From the NCBI RefSeq assembly GCF_004795055.1, contig NZ_SSBJ01000029.1:32887-96886 (forward strand): DNA of 64,000 nucleotides, written 5' to 3'. A program made the position numbers and the translations under genes. This DNA comes from Streptomyces sp. A1136 (lineage in GTDB: Bacteria > Actinomycetota > Actinomycetes > Streptomycetales > Streptomycetaceae). The stretch's first letter is position 1. Each line of letters opens with the position of its first letter. The notes below the pieces were generated by a model that was not told the DNA's origin, made no database searches, and worked only from the letters and a program-made list of their open reading frames with translations. This document shows positions 25,999-35,701 of the stretch, piece after piece.

Positions 25999-26330
25999 GG
26001 GGAGGAGTTGGCAGTTGCCATCGAAGGAGTTGGTGACAGCCGATCTCATCGACAAGCAGCCGCTTGCCGTGAACTGGGCCGTGCACTTCGGCCAGGCCGC
26101 CCTCCTGGGCGTTGTTCGCTCGGCCATGGCCAACGCCGGCCTGCGCGGACCGGTGGCTCCGCCCAGTTCACCGTTGTCCGCCTCACCAACGACCAGATCC
26201 CGGAGAACGCCACCGGAGTCGGCGCCCCGCCCCAGACCTGGCCCGTGGGGAACTCGTGGTGGGCCTCCTGCCCAGGGCCGGCTACGCCTTCACCACCGGC
26301 GCCGTCGCTGACGCCCTCGCCGCCGGCAAC
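25999..26330 (+). pseudogene. Frameshifted gene of unknown family
   Basis: Three consecutive frames continue one another: ELVTADLIDKQPLAVNWAVH with FGQAALLGVVRSAM, then FTVVRLTNDQIPENATGVGA, then GELVVGLLPRAGYAFTTGAV followed by ADALAAGN. The even amino-acid composition suggests a true protein broken by two shifts. I do not recognise the family. No start or end is clear. Confidence 0.35.
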
Positions 26331-26602
26331 GGTCCAGGGCCCGGCCGACGCCATGCCGCCCTGCGCCCCGGTCGGCATGCGGGCGTCGGCCCGTTGCGCC
26401 GCAGGAGGCCTACGGCCGCCAGGTCTGTCAGGGACACATGGCGGTCCCATTCCCAGTACAAGTCGTCCCAAGCCGGCCTGGCCCCCCCGGCACCTCATGC
26501 CCGCGCCGAAGCCCGGCTCTACAGCACCTACCTATGCCCAGACGCAGCCTCGAACCGGGCCCGCAGTCTGTACCGCCGCCCAGGGCAGACGTTCAGCTCT
26601 GG

Positions 26603-26809
26603 TCACAGCTCGTCGTAGCCGCCCGCATGGTCGTCCTCACCGACGATCTCCTCCTCATGGCGGCGCAACGCTTTCGAGGCCTCACCGTGGGAGGGGTGGG
26701 CGGGTTGTCCAGGGTGGACCGGATCCTGTCCCGCTGGGATCTCCGACTCCCGCCGTGCCTCGTCGGGCCCCTTGCCGGACCACGGCCGCTTGTCCTGCGT
26801 ACCGCCCAT
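26603..26809 (-). CDS. Small hydrophilic protein
   Basis: 68 residues, rich in Glu, Asp, Arg and His, with EARRESEIPAGQDPVHPGQP and ending GEDDHAGGYDEL. No membrane helix or signal. ATG 26809 has GGAG 8 nt upstream. Composition and clean start suggest a real, probably disordered or basic/acidic small protein of the actinobacterial type; function unknown. Confidence 0.5.
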   Translation of the reverse strand: MGGTQDKRPWSGKGPDEARRESEIPAGQDPVHPGQPAHPSHGEASKALRRHEEEIVGEDDHAGGYDEL

Positions 26810-27078
26810 GAGGTGACTCCTCGCACTCGGAGGCTTTGCGTCCCACGCTGACACGCGGCGGAGCATTCGGCAGCACGTACGCACTTCGGCCGGGTGAAGG
26901 GGACCTTCTCCCGTCTGCACACCTGACTCACTCCCATCCGCTGTGAAGGGCTGCGTAGGGACGTCACGGCCGGGACGCGTCCCGGTTCGCGGAGGGCCCC
27001 TGCGGGCTGTGGGCTGAGGCGTCGGCTGACACGGCGGGGATAGTAGGGGCGCGTCTCTCGCTCTCGGCGCGTGCCCTC

Positions 27079-27804
27079 TTACGCTCCCTTGGGGCCGGTG
27101 ACGGGATGGGGCCAGCCGATACGCACCGGCCCTACTCCCGGAGAGGTGTGGACGAGGGGCTCGGTTTGCGGCGGCTCAAGGCCGGCGGCGTGCGTGAGCG
27201 ACTGTTTCATCGTGAGGATGGCGCCCCGCCTGAATCTCCACGGCTCGTGCTGCACGCGTGTCTGCCAGAGTCGCCCCGCATGGTGCGTGTAGGCGGCCCA
27301 CCGGCAGGTGAGCCATTTGTCGAGAGGGGCTTGGTCGATGAACCCGCCCTGCCGCACTGTGAGTTCGTAGGTCGCGTCGCCGTGCCGACGCCGGCCGGTG
27401 TGGCGGCGATCGACACCATCCGTGGTGAACGACAGGTCGGCGAGTTGGTAGGGCACGCCGACGGCGCGCGCCGTGAGCATCAATGGCGTGGTGACGTCCA
27501 GGGAGAAGAACCACAGGCCGCTGTCGCCGTTGTCCAGGCGCACGTACGTGCGCAGATTCGTTTCCAGGAATGTGTGGCGAGGCAGTGGCACCAGGCCCAA
27601 GCCCTGTGCGCAGGCCATGACCAACGGGGTCAGGCTCACCCATGCGGACCCGTCGAATTCATCCACGACGAGTCCCTGCGGCAGCAGCGGTTGCACGGCC
27701 CGTGCCGGGTAGCGCCAGTGCAGCATGGTCTGCTGCCGCCAATAGACCGTGAGCAACGGCGCCGATACGCGCCGTCGATCGCAGTGTGACGGTACGCCGT
27801 CCAT
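27079..27804 (-). CDS. DUF2071 (YqjF-like) protein
   Basis: 241 residues. Family landmarks: MLHWRYPARAVQPLLPQGL, DGSAWVSLTPLVM, RTYVRLDNGDSGLWFFSLD and LTCRWAAYTHHAGRLW. DUF2071 proteins have an acetoacetate-decarboxylase-like fold; their reaction is not established. Stand-alone gene with ATG at 27804. Cytosolic. Confidence 0.88.
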   Translation of the reverse strand: MDGVPSHCDRRRVSAPLLTVYWRQQTMLHWRYPARAVQPLLPQGLVVDEFDGSAWVSLTPLVMACAQGLGLVPLPRHTFLETNLRTYVRLDNGDSGLWFFSLDVTTPLMLTARAVGVPYQLADLSFTTDGVDRRHTGRRRHGDATYELTVRQGGFIDQAPLDKWLTCRWAAYTHHAGRLWQTRVQHEPWRFRRGAILTMKQSLTHAAGLEPPQTEPLVHTSPGVGPVRIGWPHPVTGPKGA

Positions 27805-28128
27805 ATCATCGGTCCCCTCTACGCAGCGGCTGACCAGATTGCCACTCCCAGACGGTTCGCCGGCGGATCACCGCGCAGGGCTCCACCGAGCGCCCGGGCT
27901 CGTTCATCGGGCTGCCGCTGGGCCGAACCACTCTGCTCGACGGTCCCGGAGTGATCTACCGTTCGACCACGTTTTCGTCAGGAGTTCCAGTGAAGGCTGC
28001 TGACGAGAAGGGCTTACCGACGTATTACCGACGTAGGCCCACACGGGGGGTCACGCGCCTCAGCGGCCCGCCCCGGACTCCTGCCAGCCGCTGGCGAAGG
28101 GCCGGCGGGCGGCGGGGGAGAGGCCTTG

Positions 28129-28650
28129 CTACTTGGCGTGGCAGGTGCCGCCACGAACCATGTCGAGGTGCATGGCGACAATGGGACGTGCTTTGTGGGC
28201 GGCGTTGGTGAGGGATGTGTCGGTGCCCGTCTTGATCTGCTTGTCGATCAAAGCCAGGGTCTGGGTATGGGCGGCCTCCTGGTCGGCGAGCCAGGCGGCG
28301 TCATAGCGGGCCGTGCCGGCCTGCTGTTGGACGGTCATCAGCTTCTGCTGTTGCTCGGCCGAAGGCATGGTGGGCAGCGGGATCGTGCTTTTCGCGGCGA
28401 CCGCTTTGAGGTCGGTGTCCAGTTTTTGATGGTCGGCGACCAGTATCGCGCCGACGTCCTTCACACACGCGGTCATGGCATGCTTCTGAGCGTCCTGACC
28501 GGCGGCTATTTCCGCCAGGTTGCCCTGGTGGGCGGATCGTGCGAATGCGGTGTCCTGGTCACCTGCGGAGGCGGCGGCGACAGCCGCCGGACCGCACACT
28601 CCGGTCACTGCGGCCGCGACGGCCGTGATGATCAGTAGACGATTGCGCAT
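28129..28650 (-). CDS. Secreted DUF4142 protein
   Basis: 173 residues from ATG 28650 (AGGAG 9 nt upstream). Signal peptide ends about residue 28 (AAVAAASA). The remainder is a ferritin-like four-helix DUF4142 domain: DTAFARSAHQGNLAEIAAGQ, VKDVGAILVADHQKLDTDL, YDAAWLADQEAAHTQTLALI. The family is exported; its role is unknown, with links to stress and surface properties. The 325-bp gap to the next gene (27805-28128) contains nothing I recognise. Confidence 0.85.
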   Translation of the reverse strand: MRNRLLIITAVAAAVTGVCGPAAVAAASAGDQDTAFARSAHQGNLAEIAAGQDAQKHAMTACVKDVGAILVADHQKLDTDLKAVAAKSTIPLPTMPSAEQQQKLMTVQQQAGTARYDAAWLADQEAAHTQTLALIDKQIKTGTDTSLTNAAHKARPIVAMHLDMVRGGTCHAK

Positions 28651-28922
28651 CGCGCTCATCTCCTTCCACGCGGCCCGGTCCCGAAAGGCCACCTTGCGAG
28701 CCGCATCCATCCCCCGGCCCCTACCCCGTCCATGTCGGTGAAACGAGCGGTGGGCACTTTGCCGCGCGCGAGGCCGTATGTCATTCCCGCGGTCCGGCCG
28801 TCAGCGCGCACACGGCGCCCGCCGGTACTTCCGGGCCCGTCGCACAGCGCAGCGGCGCGTCCTGCGGAGGCAGCCAACGCAACCTCAGCGGCTACACCCC
28901 AGGAATCTCCGGACGATGGGAA

Positions 28923-30179
28923 TCAGTCGGAAGGATCATCTGCTTCTGTCGCCTTGACGAGAGCCGCGTACCCGAGATGCATGGCGTCGGCGATGGCGAC
29001 CGCGCTCAGCGTCCGTGTAGTGGCGGAAGCGATCCGCGGCCAAAGCATCCGGGCCCCGGTGAGAGTAGTGGCGGTCCACACGTTCAGGCAGAACGGACAG
29101 CTCAGGAGTTCCCCGACCGTCCGGTGGCCCGGCTTGGGCCCTTCGTTGAGCTCGGCCGGAGCCCCCTCTTCCTCTACATCGGTGAACGGTGCCCGCAGAG
29201 GACGGGTGACCTTGGCCTTGCCGATGAGTCGGCTGAGCCGGAATGTCGCCGTTCCCGTCAGTAGGACTTCGGACAGCGTTACGGGGTCTGCGCCGTCCCG
29301 GCGGTAGCGCCGCGCCAGGAGCGCCCAACCGCCGGCGTAGGCGCCGAACGTGGCCAAGGCGAGGACGCGGCCACGGCTCTCGGCCGCCCCGTCCTGCTCG
29401 GCTTCGATACGGCCCCGACGCGAGCCGGCGTATGCCGCATGACGGATCAGCCCCAGCCGGCGCCCCGGAGGCAACTTCGGCAGGCAGGCGACGTAGGGGT
29501 CGAAACCCGACGGCGAATGCGATGCCGACGGAGGTTCGGCCCGAACGGTCAACGTGGCGAACGGTCGCCATGCCTCCCCGGGGCCTGCGGCACACAGCCG
29601 GAAGACCGCAGGACGTTCACGGAGCGCCGCGGCGAGTTCCCCGAGCGCGGCCGGCAGTCGGCGTCCGGGCTCCAGCGGGAACGCGCCGACGACCCGCTTG
29701 CGGTCCGGGAAGCGGTAACTCGTGAGAGTGCTGTAGGGGCCGTCGCCCCGAACTCGTGGCAACGGAAGGTGCCGGGTCAGCCGGGAGCTGCCGCTGGAGG
29801 TCATCAACAGATCGAAGGGGCCGTTCTGGCCGCCGGGGCGAGGGACGTGCACCGCGAGCCCCATGCCGTCCGGCAGAGCGCCCGGCAGACCCACCGCGCG
29901 GGACCAGCGCACGACAGCCTCGTGGCTACCGGGCTCGTCCAGGAACGGTACCGACCACGGATTCGTCCCCTTTGGTTCGATACTGACGGTGCCGCTGAGC
30001 GTCAGGCCATCGGGGTGCAGGGCCGGCTTTTGCCGCATGCGGGCGATCGCGTACGCCGCGGCCCCGGCCGCCCGCGCGGTGAGCCCTACCGCTCGGTAGA
30101 CAGGCGCTCGGTCGGTGGAACGTGGTTCGAGTCGAGCACTGAGTTCGTCATGCTCGGGCGGTTGCCGGTGGACGTTCAT
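28923..30179 (-). CDS. Catalase-like domain fused to DUF1360
   Basis: 418 residues. N-terminal part (about 35-255) resembles the haem-catalase-like proteins often called phosphodiesterase or SrpA-like (LHPDGLTLSGTVSIEP, FDLLMTSSG, PYSTLTSYRF, FDPYVACLPKLPPGRRLGLI), without the active-site pattern of true catalases. The C-terminal part (about 275-418) is DUF1360: ATFRLSRLIGKAKVTRPLRA, ELLSCPFCLNVWTATTL with a CPFC motif and two membrane helices. I know these mostly as separate neighbouring genes. The junction is a smooth, in-frame linker. Possibly a membrane-tethered redox protein. Confidence 0.8.
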   Translation of the reverse strand: MNVHRQPPEHDELSARLEPRSTDRAPVYRAVGLTARAAGAAAYAIARMRQKPALHPDGLTLSGTVSIEPKGTNPWSVPFLDEPGSHEAVVRWSRAVGLPGALPDGMGLAVHVPRPGGQNGPFDLLMTSSGSSRLTRHLPLPRVRGDGPYSTLTSYRFPDRKRVVGAFPLEPGRRLPAALGELAAALRERPAVFRLCAAGPGEAWRPFATLTVRAEPPSASHSPSGFDPYVACLPKLPPGRRLGLIRHAAYAGSRRGRIEAEQDGAAESRGRVLALATFGAYAGGWALLARRYRRDGADPVTLSEVLLTGTATFRLSRLIGKAKVTRPLRAPFTDVEEEGAPAELNEGPKPGHRTVGELLSCPFCLNVWTATTLTGARMLWPRIASATTRTLSAVAIADAMHLGYAALVKATEADDPSD

Positions 30180-30660
30180 GTGGGGCTCATGCCCGTGTGA
30201 GCGATGGCTATGTCAACGCACCAGGCAACCCCCGACGACGTCCCCCGATCCTGGCGTGGCGACCCCGGTGCCGGGAACCCCCCACCCGCGGTGGCGACGG
30301 CACATGATCAACGGCTGATGAACCTGCGGAGTTCCTGGAAGAGCCGCGCGGACGGCCTCCGAGTTCGAGGTCATGAAGCAATGTCCTGGTCCTCGGTCCG
30401 GTCCGGGGCGTCAAGATCGGCGCTGTGTCCTACGAGTGGCCCGAAATGCGGCGTGCTTAAACCCCGCATCAGGCCATGACCACGACAATCACTGAGAGCA
30501 CACTGTCCTCGCTTCGCCGCACCCCGATGCCATGTCCCGCGCCGAGGGCGCTGATGCCGGCCCCGGCGTCGCCGGCGCCTGGGCCGGCCCGGTCGGGGGC
30601 GCCGACGTTGTGATTCTGTGCTTTTCGGGAAGGAGACTCCCCAACTTCTTGGAGGCTGAT

Positions 30661-31833
30661 GTGGCGCGTGATCGGTTCGGACTCGCCGAGGTGCTGGGGG
30701 CGGCGGAGGCTGCCGCGCCGGTGGACTCCCTCGATGTCGTGGCGCGCAATCTGCGTGACCGGTTCGCAGCGGGTTACGTTTCGTTCCTGTTCGTCGACGT
30801 CGTAGGGCGACGCCTGCTACGGGTCAACGACACGGAATCCGGCCACCGTGAGGAGCGTGCCGAGCAGGTTCCACTCGCCGGCAGTGGTGTCTACGACGAG
30901 GTGCTGCGCACACAGAAGGCGCTGGTGGCGGCAGACGGCGGCCAGGGCCGGCGCGTGCTCGCGCCCGTCACCAACCGCGGCGACACCATCGGTGTCCTGG
31001 AACTCTTTCTCGACCACGTCAGCGCGGACGTACTCGCACAGGTCGAGGAGGCCGCGCACGCGCTGGCGTACATCATCGTCACCGACCGGCGTTTCACCGA
31101 CCTCTACCACTGGGGCAACCGCACGACCACGGTCAGCCTGGCAGCCGAGATCCAACGCCAGCTCCTGCCGTCCGCCTCCTCCTGCGAAGCACCCCAGTTC
31201 ACCCTCGCCGGAGCTCTCGTCCCCGCCTCCGACATCGCCGGCGACACCTACGACTACAGCGTCGACAACAACACCTTGCACCTGTCCGTCACCGACGCCA
31301 TGGGTCACGACGTCGACGCCTCCCTGATGGCCACCCTCCTCGTCAACGCCTCCCGCGGCGCCCGCCGCGCCGGCGAAAGCCTCGCCGAACAAGCCCGCCA
31401 GACCCACCAGGCCCTCCTCGACCACGGCCGACGCACCTTCGCCACCGGCCAGCTCCTGCGCATCGCCCTCGACGGCAAGAGCGCCCAGCTCGTCAATGCC
31501 GGACACCCCTGGCCTCTGCGCCTGCGCGACGGCGTCGTAGACGAACTGCACCTGGCCGTGAACATGCCCTTCGGCGTCGCCCTCCAAGGCGCCTACCAGA
31601 TCCAAGACCTCGATCTGCGCCCCGGTGATCGCCTTGTGCTGTACACCGACGGCATGCAGGAACGCGAAGCCGAAACGGTCGACCTGCCGAGCCTGCTCCG
31701 CAAGACGGCGGCTGAGCATTCGCGGGAGGTCGTGCGCACCCTGGTCGCCGCGGTCAGCGACGCCTACGACGGCCGTCCGCCGCGGGACGACGCCACCGTC
31801 CTGTGCCTGGACTGGCACGGCCCCCTGGCCTGA
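30661..31833 (+). CDS. GAF-SpoIIE serine phosphatase (PP2C type)
   Basis: 390 residues from GTG 30661 (GGAGG 5 nt upstream; the frame is open further upstream but without a better site). GAF-like sensor (about 15-150), coiled linker with SLAAEIQRQLLP, then an intact PPM/SpoIIE domain: metal-binding AGDTYDY, SVTDAMGHDVDA, NAGHPWPL, YTDGMQERE and the last Asp in RDDATVLCLDW. Such enzymes dephosphorylate anti-sigma-factor antagonists and so turn on stress sigma factors. No RsbV/RsbW partners are adjacent. Confidence 0.9.
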   Translation: MARDRFGLAEVLGAAEAAAPVDSLDVVARNLRDRFAAGYVSFLFVDVVGRRLLRVNDTESGHREERAEQVPLAGSGVYDEVLRTQKALVAADGGQGRRVLAPVTNRGDTIGVLELFLDHVSADVLAQVEEAAHALAYIIVTDRRFTDLYHWGNRTTTVSLAAEIQRQLLPSASSCEAPQFTLAGALVPASDIAGDTYDYSVDNNTLHLSVTDAMGHDVDASLMATLLVNASRGARRAGESLAEQARQTHQALLDHGRRTFATGQLLRIALDGKSAQLVNAGHPWPLRLRDGVVDELHLAVNMPFGVALQGAYQIQDLDLRPGDRLVLYTDGMQEREAETVDLPSLLRKTAAEHSREVVRTLVAAVSDAYDGRPPRDDATVLCLDWHGPLA

Positions 31834-31839
31834 CCCACC

Positions 31840-31945
31840 CCACCAATACGTGAAGGACCTGCATCGGTTGAGGGCGGCGGCTATGCCGACGGATGCGAGG
31901 AAGTGTTCGGCCTTGCGCTCGGATCGGCGGTGGAGTCGCCGGCCG
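31840..31945 (-). mobile_element. IS5-family transposase 3' fragment
   Basis: Minus-strand text RRLHRRSERKAEHFLASVGI and AAALNRCRSF is the C-terminus of IS5-type transposases (RRLxxRYERKAEHFLAFLxLAA). Only about 35 codons remain. It lies between the phosphatase and the pectinase gene. Confidence 0.55.
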
Positions 31946-32141
31946 CCGGAGCCAGCACACTCGCTGGCCGACCACCACCGGCCATCCGGTGCCAGAGCGG
32001 CTATGCGTGACCCTCGCGGTCGGTGTTCGGCCGTGCCGGGCAAGAGGTCATCCTCACACCACACAAACGCGGCAACCTTTTCGTCTGTGGTGGCGACTGG
32101 TTGGTGTACCTCAACCGGCCATCCCTCAAGGGCAGTGAGCA

Positions 32142-34199
32142 ATGGACACCACTCAGCACAAGGCACGGCACCGCAGGCGCAGACTCGGCCTGGTCGTCGG
32201 CATCCTGTTGGCAACGGTCACCGCGGTGGGCCTGTCCTACGGCGGGGCATTCGGGGCTTTCGGCGAGGATGCCCGGCCGAAGGCCGCGGCGGCCACCATC
32301 GCCCCGCAGTGGGCCCGTGAAACCGCGGACGGCTTCGCCTCGGTCGACGCGCTGGGACAGAACGGCACCTATGGCGGCCGGGACGGCGCGCTCGTCACCG
32401 TGAAGTCCCTCGTGGACCTGGAGAGGTACGCGACCGCCTCGAAACCGTACGTCATCGTCGTCGCCGGGACGATCACCATGGCCCCCAAGGGCAAGGAGAT
32501 CAAGGTCGCCTCGAACAAGACCATCGTCGGGGCGGGCACCTTGGGGCAGATCGTCGGAGGCGGGTTCTTCCTGGGGCAGGGCGTACACAATGTGATCATC
32601 AGGAACCTGACGATCCGTGACTCGTACGCCGGCACGTGGAACGACAAGGACCACGACTGGGACGCCATCCAGATGGACGGCGCCCACCACGTGTGGATCG
32701 ACCACAACGACCTGCGGAACATGGCGGACGGACTGATCGACAGTCGCCAGGACACCACTTACCTGACGGTGTCCTGGAACCGGCTGAAGAACGACAACAA
32801 GGCCTTCGGTATCGGCTGGACCGACCACGTCACCGCCGACATCACGATCCACCACAACTGGTTCCACGAGACCGAGCAGCGCAACCCGTCCACCGACAAT
32901 GTGGCGCACGCACACCTCTACAACAACTTCCTACAGGACGACCCGGATTCGTCCATCACCTCCTCCTACGGCAACTACGCCCGCGGGGGGACGAAGATGG
33001 TGTTGGAGAACAGCTACTTCGAGGGGTTGAACAACCCGGTCACCAAGGACGGCTCGGCGGCCCTCGTGCAGCGCGGCAACGTCTTCGTGAACACCACCGG
33101 CCGCAACGAGAGCGGCGGCACGGCATTCGACCCCAAGACCTACTACCGCTACACCCTCGATGCGGCCGCCGATGTCCCCTCGAAGGTGCGGGCCGGAGCC
33201 GGCCCGAGGGGCTCCTTCGGTACCACGGCCGTGCCCACCGCTGCCGCCGACAGGACCCTCACCGTCGCCAAGGACGGCACCGGCCAATACAAGACGGTCC
33301 AGGCGGCGGTCAACGCCGTGCCCGTCAACAACCCCTCCCGCGTGCTCGTTTCGGTCAAGCAGGGTACGTACCGCGAGACGGTGGATGTTCCGGCGAACAA
33401 GCCGCACATCACCATCCAGGGCTCGGGCACGAGCCGCAAGGACACGGTGATCGTGTACGGCAACGCGGCCGGCACGCGCAAGCCCGACGGTACGGGAACG
33501 TACGGCACTCCGGGCAGCGCCACGGTCGCCATCCGGTCGGACGACTCCCAGCTCCGCAACCTCACCATCTCCAACGACTTCGACGAGGCCGCGAACCAGA
33601 ACCTGAACGACCACCAGGCAGTCGCCCTGCTCACGACCGCGGACAAGGTCGTGCTGGACGGCCTCATCGTCACCGGTGACCAGGACACCCTGGAGATGGA
33701 AACAGCGGCGAAGGACAAGCCCGGCCGCGTCTACCTCACCAACTCCTACGTCGTCGGGAACGTCGACTTCATCTTCGGCCGTGCCACCGCTGTGATCGAC
33801 CAGTCGGTCATCACCCTCAAGAAGCGCTGGAACGGCACCTCGGCCGGATACATCACCGCCCCGAGTACCCAGACGGGCCGCAAGGGCATCCTCATCAACC
33901 GCTCCACGGTCAACGGTGACGTGGCTCCGTCCTCCTTCTATCTCGGCCGGAACTGGCATCCCGGCGGCGACAACACTGCCGACCCGCAGGCCACCGTCCG
34001 CAACTCCACCCTCAGCGCCGCGATCAAGACCACTCCCTGGACCAACATGGGCGGCTTCTCCTGGAAGGACGACCGCTTCGCCGAGTACATGAACACCGGC
34101 CCGGGTGCGGGTCCGAAGAGCACCGATCGGCCGCACCTGACCGACCCCCAGGCCGCCTCCCAGGAGGTCTCGGACTGGCTCGGCGACTGGACTCCCTAG
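32142..34199 (+). CDS. Secreted pectate lyase-pectin methylesterase fusion (PL1-CE8)
   Basis: 685 residues. Signal/anchor (LGLVVGILLATVTAVGL), PL1 beta-helix (about 55-350) with WDAIQMDGAHHVWIDHNDL, LTVSWNRLKNDNKA and EQRNPS, then a CE8 pectinesterase (about 365-685) with GDQDTLE, GNVDFIFGRATAVID and LGRNWHPGG. CE8 removes methyl groups from homogalacturonan and PL1 cleaves the demethylated chain by beta-elimination, so the fusion does both steps outside the cell. All expected catalytic residues appear present. An AAGGG stretch precedes ATG 32142. Confidence 0.93.
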   Translation: MDTTQHKARHRRRRLGLVVGILLATVTAVGLSYGGAFGAFGEDARPKAAAATIAPQWARETADGFASVDALGQNGTYGGRDGALVTVKSLVDLERYATASKPYVIVVAGTITMAPKGKEIKVASNKTIVGAGTLGQIVGGGFFLGQGVHNVIIRNLTIRDSYAGTWNDKDHDWDAIQMDGAHHVWIDHNDLRNMADGLIDSRQDTTYLTVSWNRLKNDNKAFGIGWTDHVTADITIHHNWFHETEQRNPSTDNVAHAHLYNNFLQDDPDSSITSSYGNYARGGTKMVLENSYFEGLNNPVTKDGSAALVQRGNVFVNTTGRNESGGTAFDPKTYYRYTLDAAADVPSKVRAGAGPRGSFGTTAVPTAAADRTLTVAKDGTGQYKTVQAAVNAVPVNNPSRVLVSVKQGTYRETVDVPANKPHITIQGSGTSRKDTVIVYGNAAGTRKPDGTGTYGTPGSATVAIRSDDSQLRNLTISNDFDEAANQNLNDHQAVALLTTADKVVLDGLIVTGDQDTLEMETAAKDKPGRVYLTNSYVVGNVDFIFGRATAVIDQSVITLKKRWNGTSAGYITAPSTQTGRKGILINRSTVNGDVAPSSFYLGRNWHPGGDNTADPQATVRNSTLSAAIKTTPWTNMGGFSWKDDRFAEYMNTGPGAGPKSTDRPHLTDPQAASQEVSDWLGDWTP

Positions 34200-34279
34200 T
34201 GGCTCAAGCTCGCATCGTTGGCGGGGAAATCGATCTGCCGCCCGGTGGTCAGCTCAGACTGTCTTCAGGACCTGATCTT

Positions 34280-34892
34280 GGGGGTGGTCGTGGGACGTCG
34301 ACCAGGTGTGTTCGTCCGGCCGGTCAGCATGGACGAGGGCCGTAGGCTGCAGCGGATCAGCCGGACGGCGTACGATCCGGTCCGGCTGCGGCGGGCGATC
34401 GTGGTGCTGATGTCCGCCCAGGGTCAGAGCGGTCAAGGACGTCACCTCGCTGATGCAGGCCGGCGAGGACTACGGCGGTGTGATGCACATGCTCGCCGCG
34501 CTCGACCTGGCCACCGGGAAGATCTATTACCGGATCCGCAGGCGCAAGTGGTGGCGCGAGTTCTTCGGCCTGCTCAAGACCGTGCGGGACTGCTGGACCG
34601 GGGAGGAGCTGTATGTGGTGCTGGACAACACCCCCGCACAAGCACGCCGAAGTCCGCACCTGGGCGCTGACAATGACGTCGGACTAGTCTTCCTGCCGAC
34701 CTACGGCTCGTGGCTGAACTGGATTGAGTGGAGTTCGCGGCACTGCGCTACTTCGCCCTCAACGGCACCGACCACCACACCCAGGGCGAGTAGAACTCCG
34801 CCATCGCCGCCTACATCCGCCGGCGCAACTCCCACTCAGAACCAAAGATCGCCTTCGCCCCCGACTCATCCCTCCGAGCCTGGACCCAGTAA
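34280..34892 (+). pseudogene. IS630-family transposase relic
   Basis: Starts with the DNA-binding part VSMDEGRRLQRISRTAYDPV followed by RLRRAIVVLMSAQG, jumps (internal deletion and frameshift) to the DDE half VMHMLAALDLATGKIYYRIR, WREFFGLLKTVR, ELYVVLDN, and FLPTYGSWLNWIE, where the shift hides the last catalytic Glu. The C-terminal end AIAAYIRRRN is in yet another frame. Dead element. Confidence 0.8.
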
Positions 34893-34951
34893 CCACTCGC
34901 GTTGCCTGAGCGGCCACTCGGGTGTTTGCACGCCCAGCGGCTTGCTCACCT

Positions 34952-35482
34952 TTACCGGGCAAGGGGCGACTTGTCGCTCGTATAAAGATGACGGGCCAAC
35001 ACGCGGGTGGTGCTGCCGTTGTCCTCTGTGATGTCCCGGACACGCTCGAAACCGATTCCGTCCAGCAGGGTAAGTGAGGCCATGTTCGGTGCAGCTACGG
35101 TGGCGTAAACCTTGGTCAGCCCGAGGGTGTCGAAGCCATAAGCGACAATCGCCTCTGCCACCTCGGTCCCCAGGCCAAACCCCCATGCCGCCGGGGCCAG
35201 AGCGTAGATGATCTCGTGGCCTCCGACGATGTCGGTCGGCTTGATCTCGGCATGCCCGACCAGGAGTCCGTCCCGACGGACAGCCCAGACGTCGAACAGT
35301 TCCCGGGCGTAGACCTTCGTGAAGATCCGCCCGAACAGGGCCCGATCTGCTGCTTCGGAAGCAGGGCCGTCACCCATCCACTGCGACACCCTGGTGTCCT
35401 GGAACAGAGCGACGAAGTCCTCTTCGTCCTCAGGGATGTACGGCTCCAGCAGTAGCCGTTCGGTGCGCAGAGTCGGGGTCAC
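34952..35482 (-). CDS. GNAT-family N-acetyltransferase (RimJ-like)
   Basis: 176 residues. TERLLLEPYIPEDEEDFVAL at the N-terminus and the acetyl-CoA-binding WGFGLGTEVAEAIVAYGFD (form Q/RxxGxG/A) with VYATVAAPNMASLTLLDGIG are typical of the RimJ/RimL branch, which acetylates N-termini or small amines. Stand-alone cytosolic gene. Target unknown. Confidence 0.88.
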   Translation of the reverse strand: MTPTLRTERLLLEPYIPEDEEDFVALFQDTRVSQWMGDGPASEAADRALFGRIFTKVYARELFDVWAVRRDGLLVGHAEIKPTDIVGGHEIIYALAPAAWGFGLGTEVAEAIVAYGFDTLGLTKVYATVAAPNMASLTLLDGIGFERVRDITEDNGSTTRVLARHLYTSDKSPLAR

Positions 35483-35701
35483 AGACGCCGACGCGACCCA
35501 CGCGGAATCCGAGTCGGCAAACCACTTTCACCTACGCGGAGCCGCGGCGCCAGGCATCCGCCCAAGGACGAAGCCGTACCGTCCTACCCCAACCGGCCGC
35601 CGTTCCCCTGTTCGGAACTGCGGCCGGGCGCCCGGCGCACCGCTCACAGACGGTGTACGGCTTCGGCGTGCGCGGCTGCTGACGGCGCACGCCTCGCCTC
35701 A

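Noticed and set aside
25870..26000. Attachment site of an integrative element near the MerR relic
   Set aside because: No tRNA gene, integrase or repeated core sequence was found.
25880..26133. ISAs1-type transposase on the minus strand (ATAVDGKSLR text)
   Set aside because: Only one motif-like stretch; the plus strand gives a more coherent reading nearby.
30817..32214. 465-codon frame antisense to the GAF-SpoIIE phosphatase
   Set aside because: Shadow frame; only its first part overlaps a genuine IS5 tail, recorded separately.
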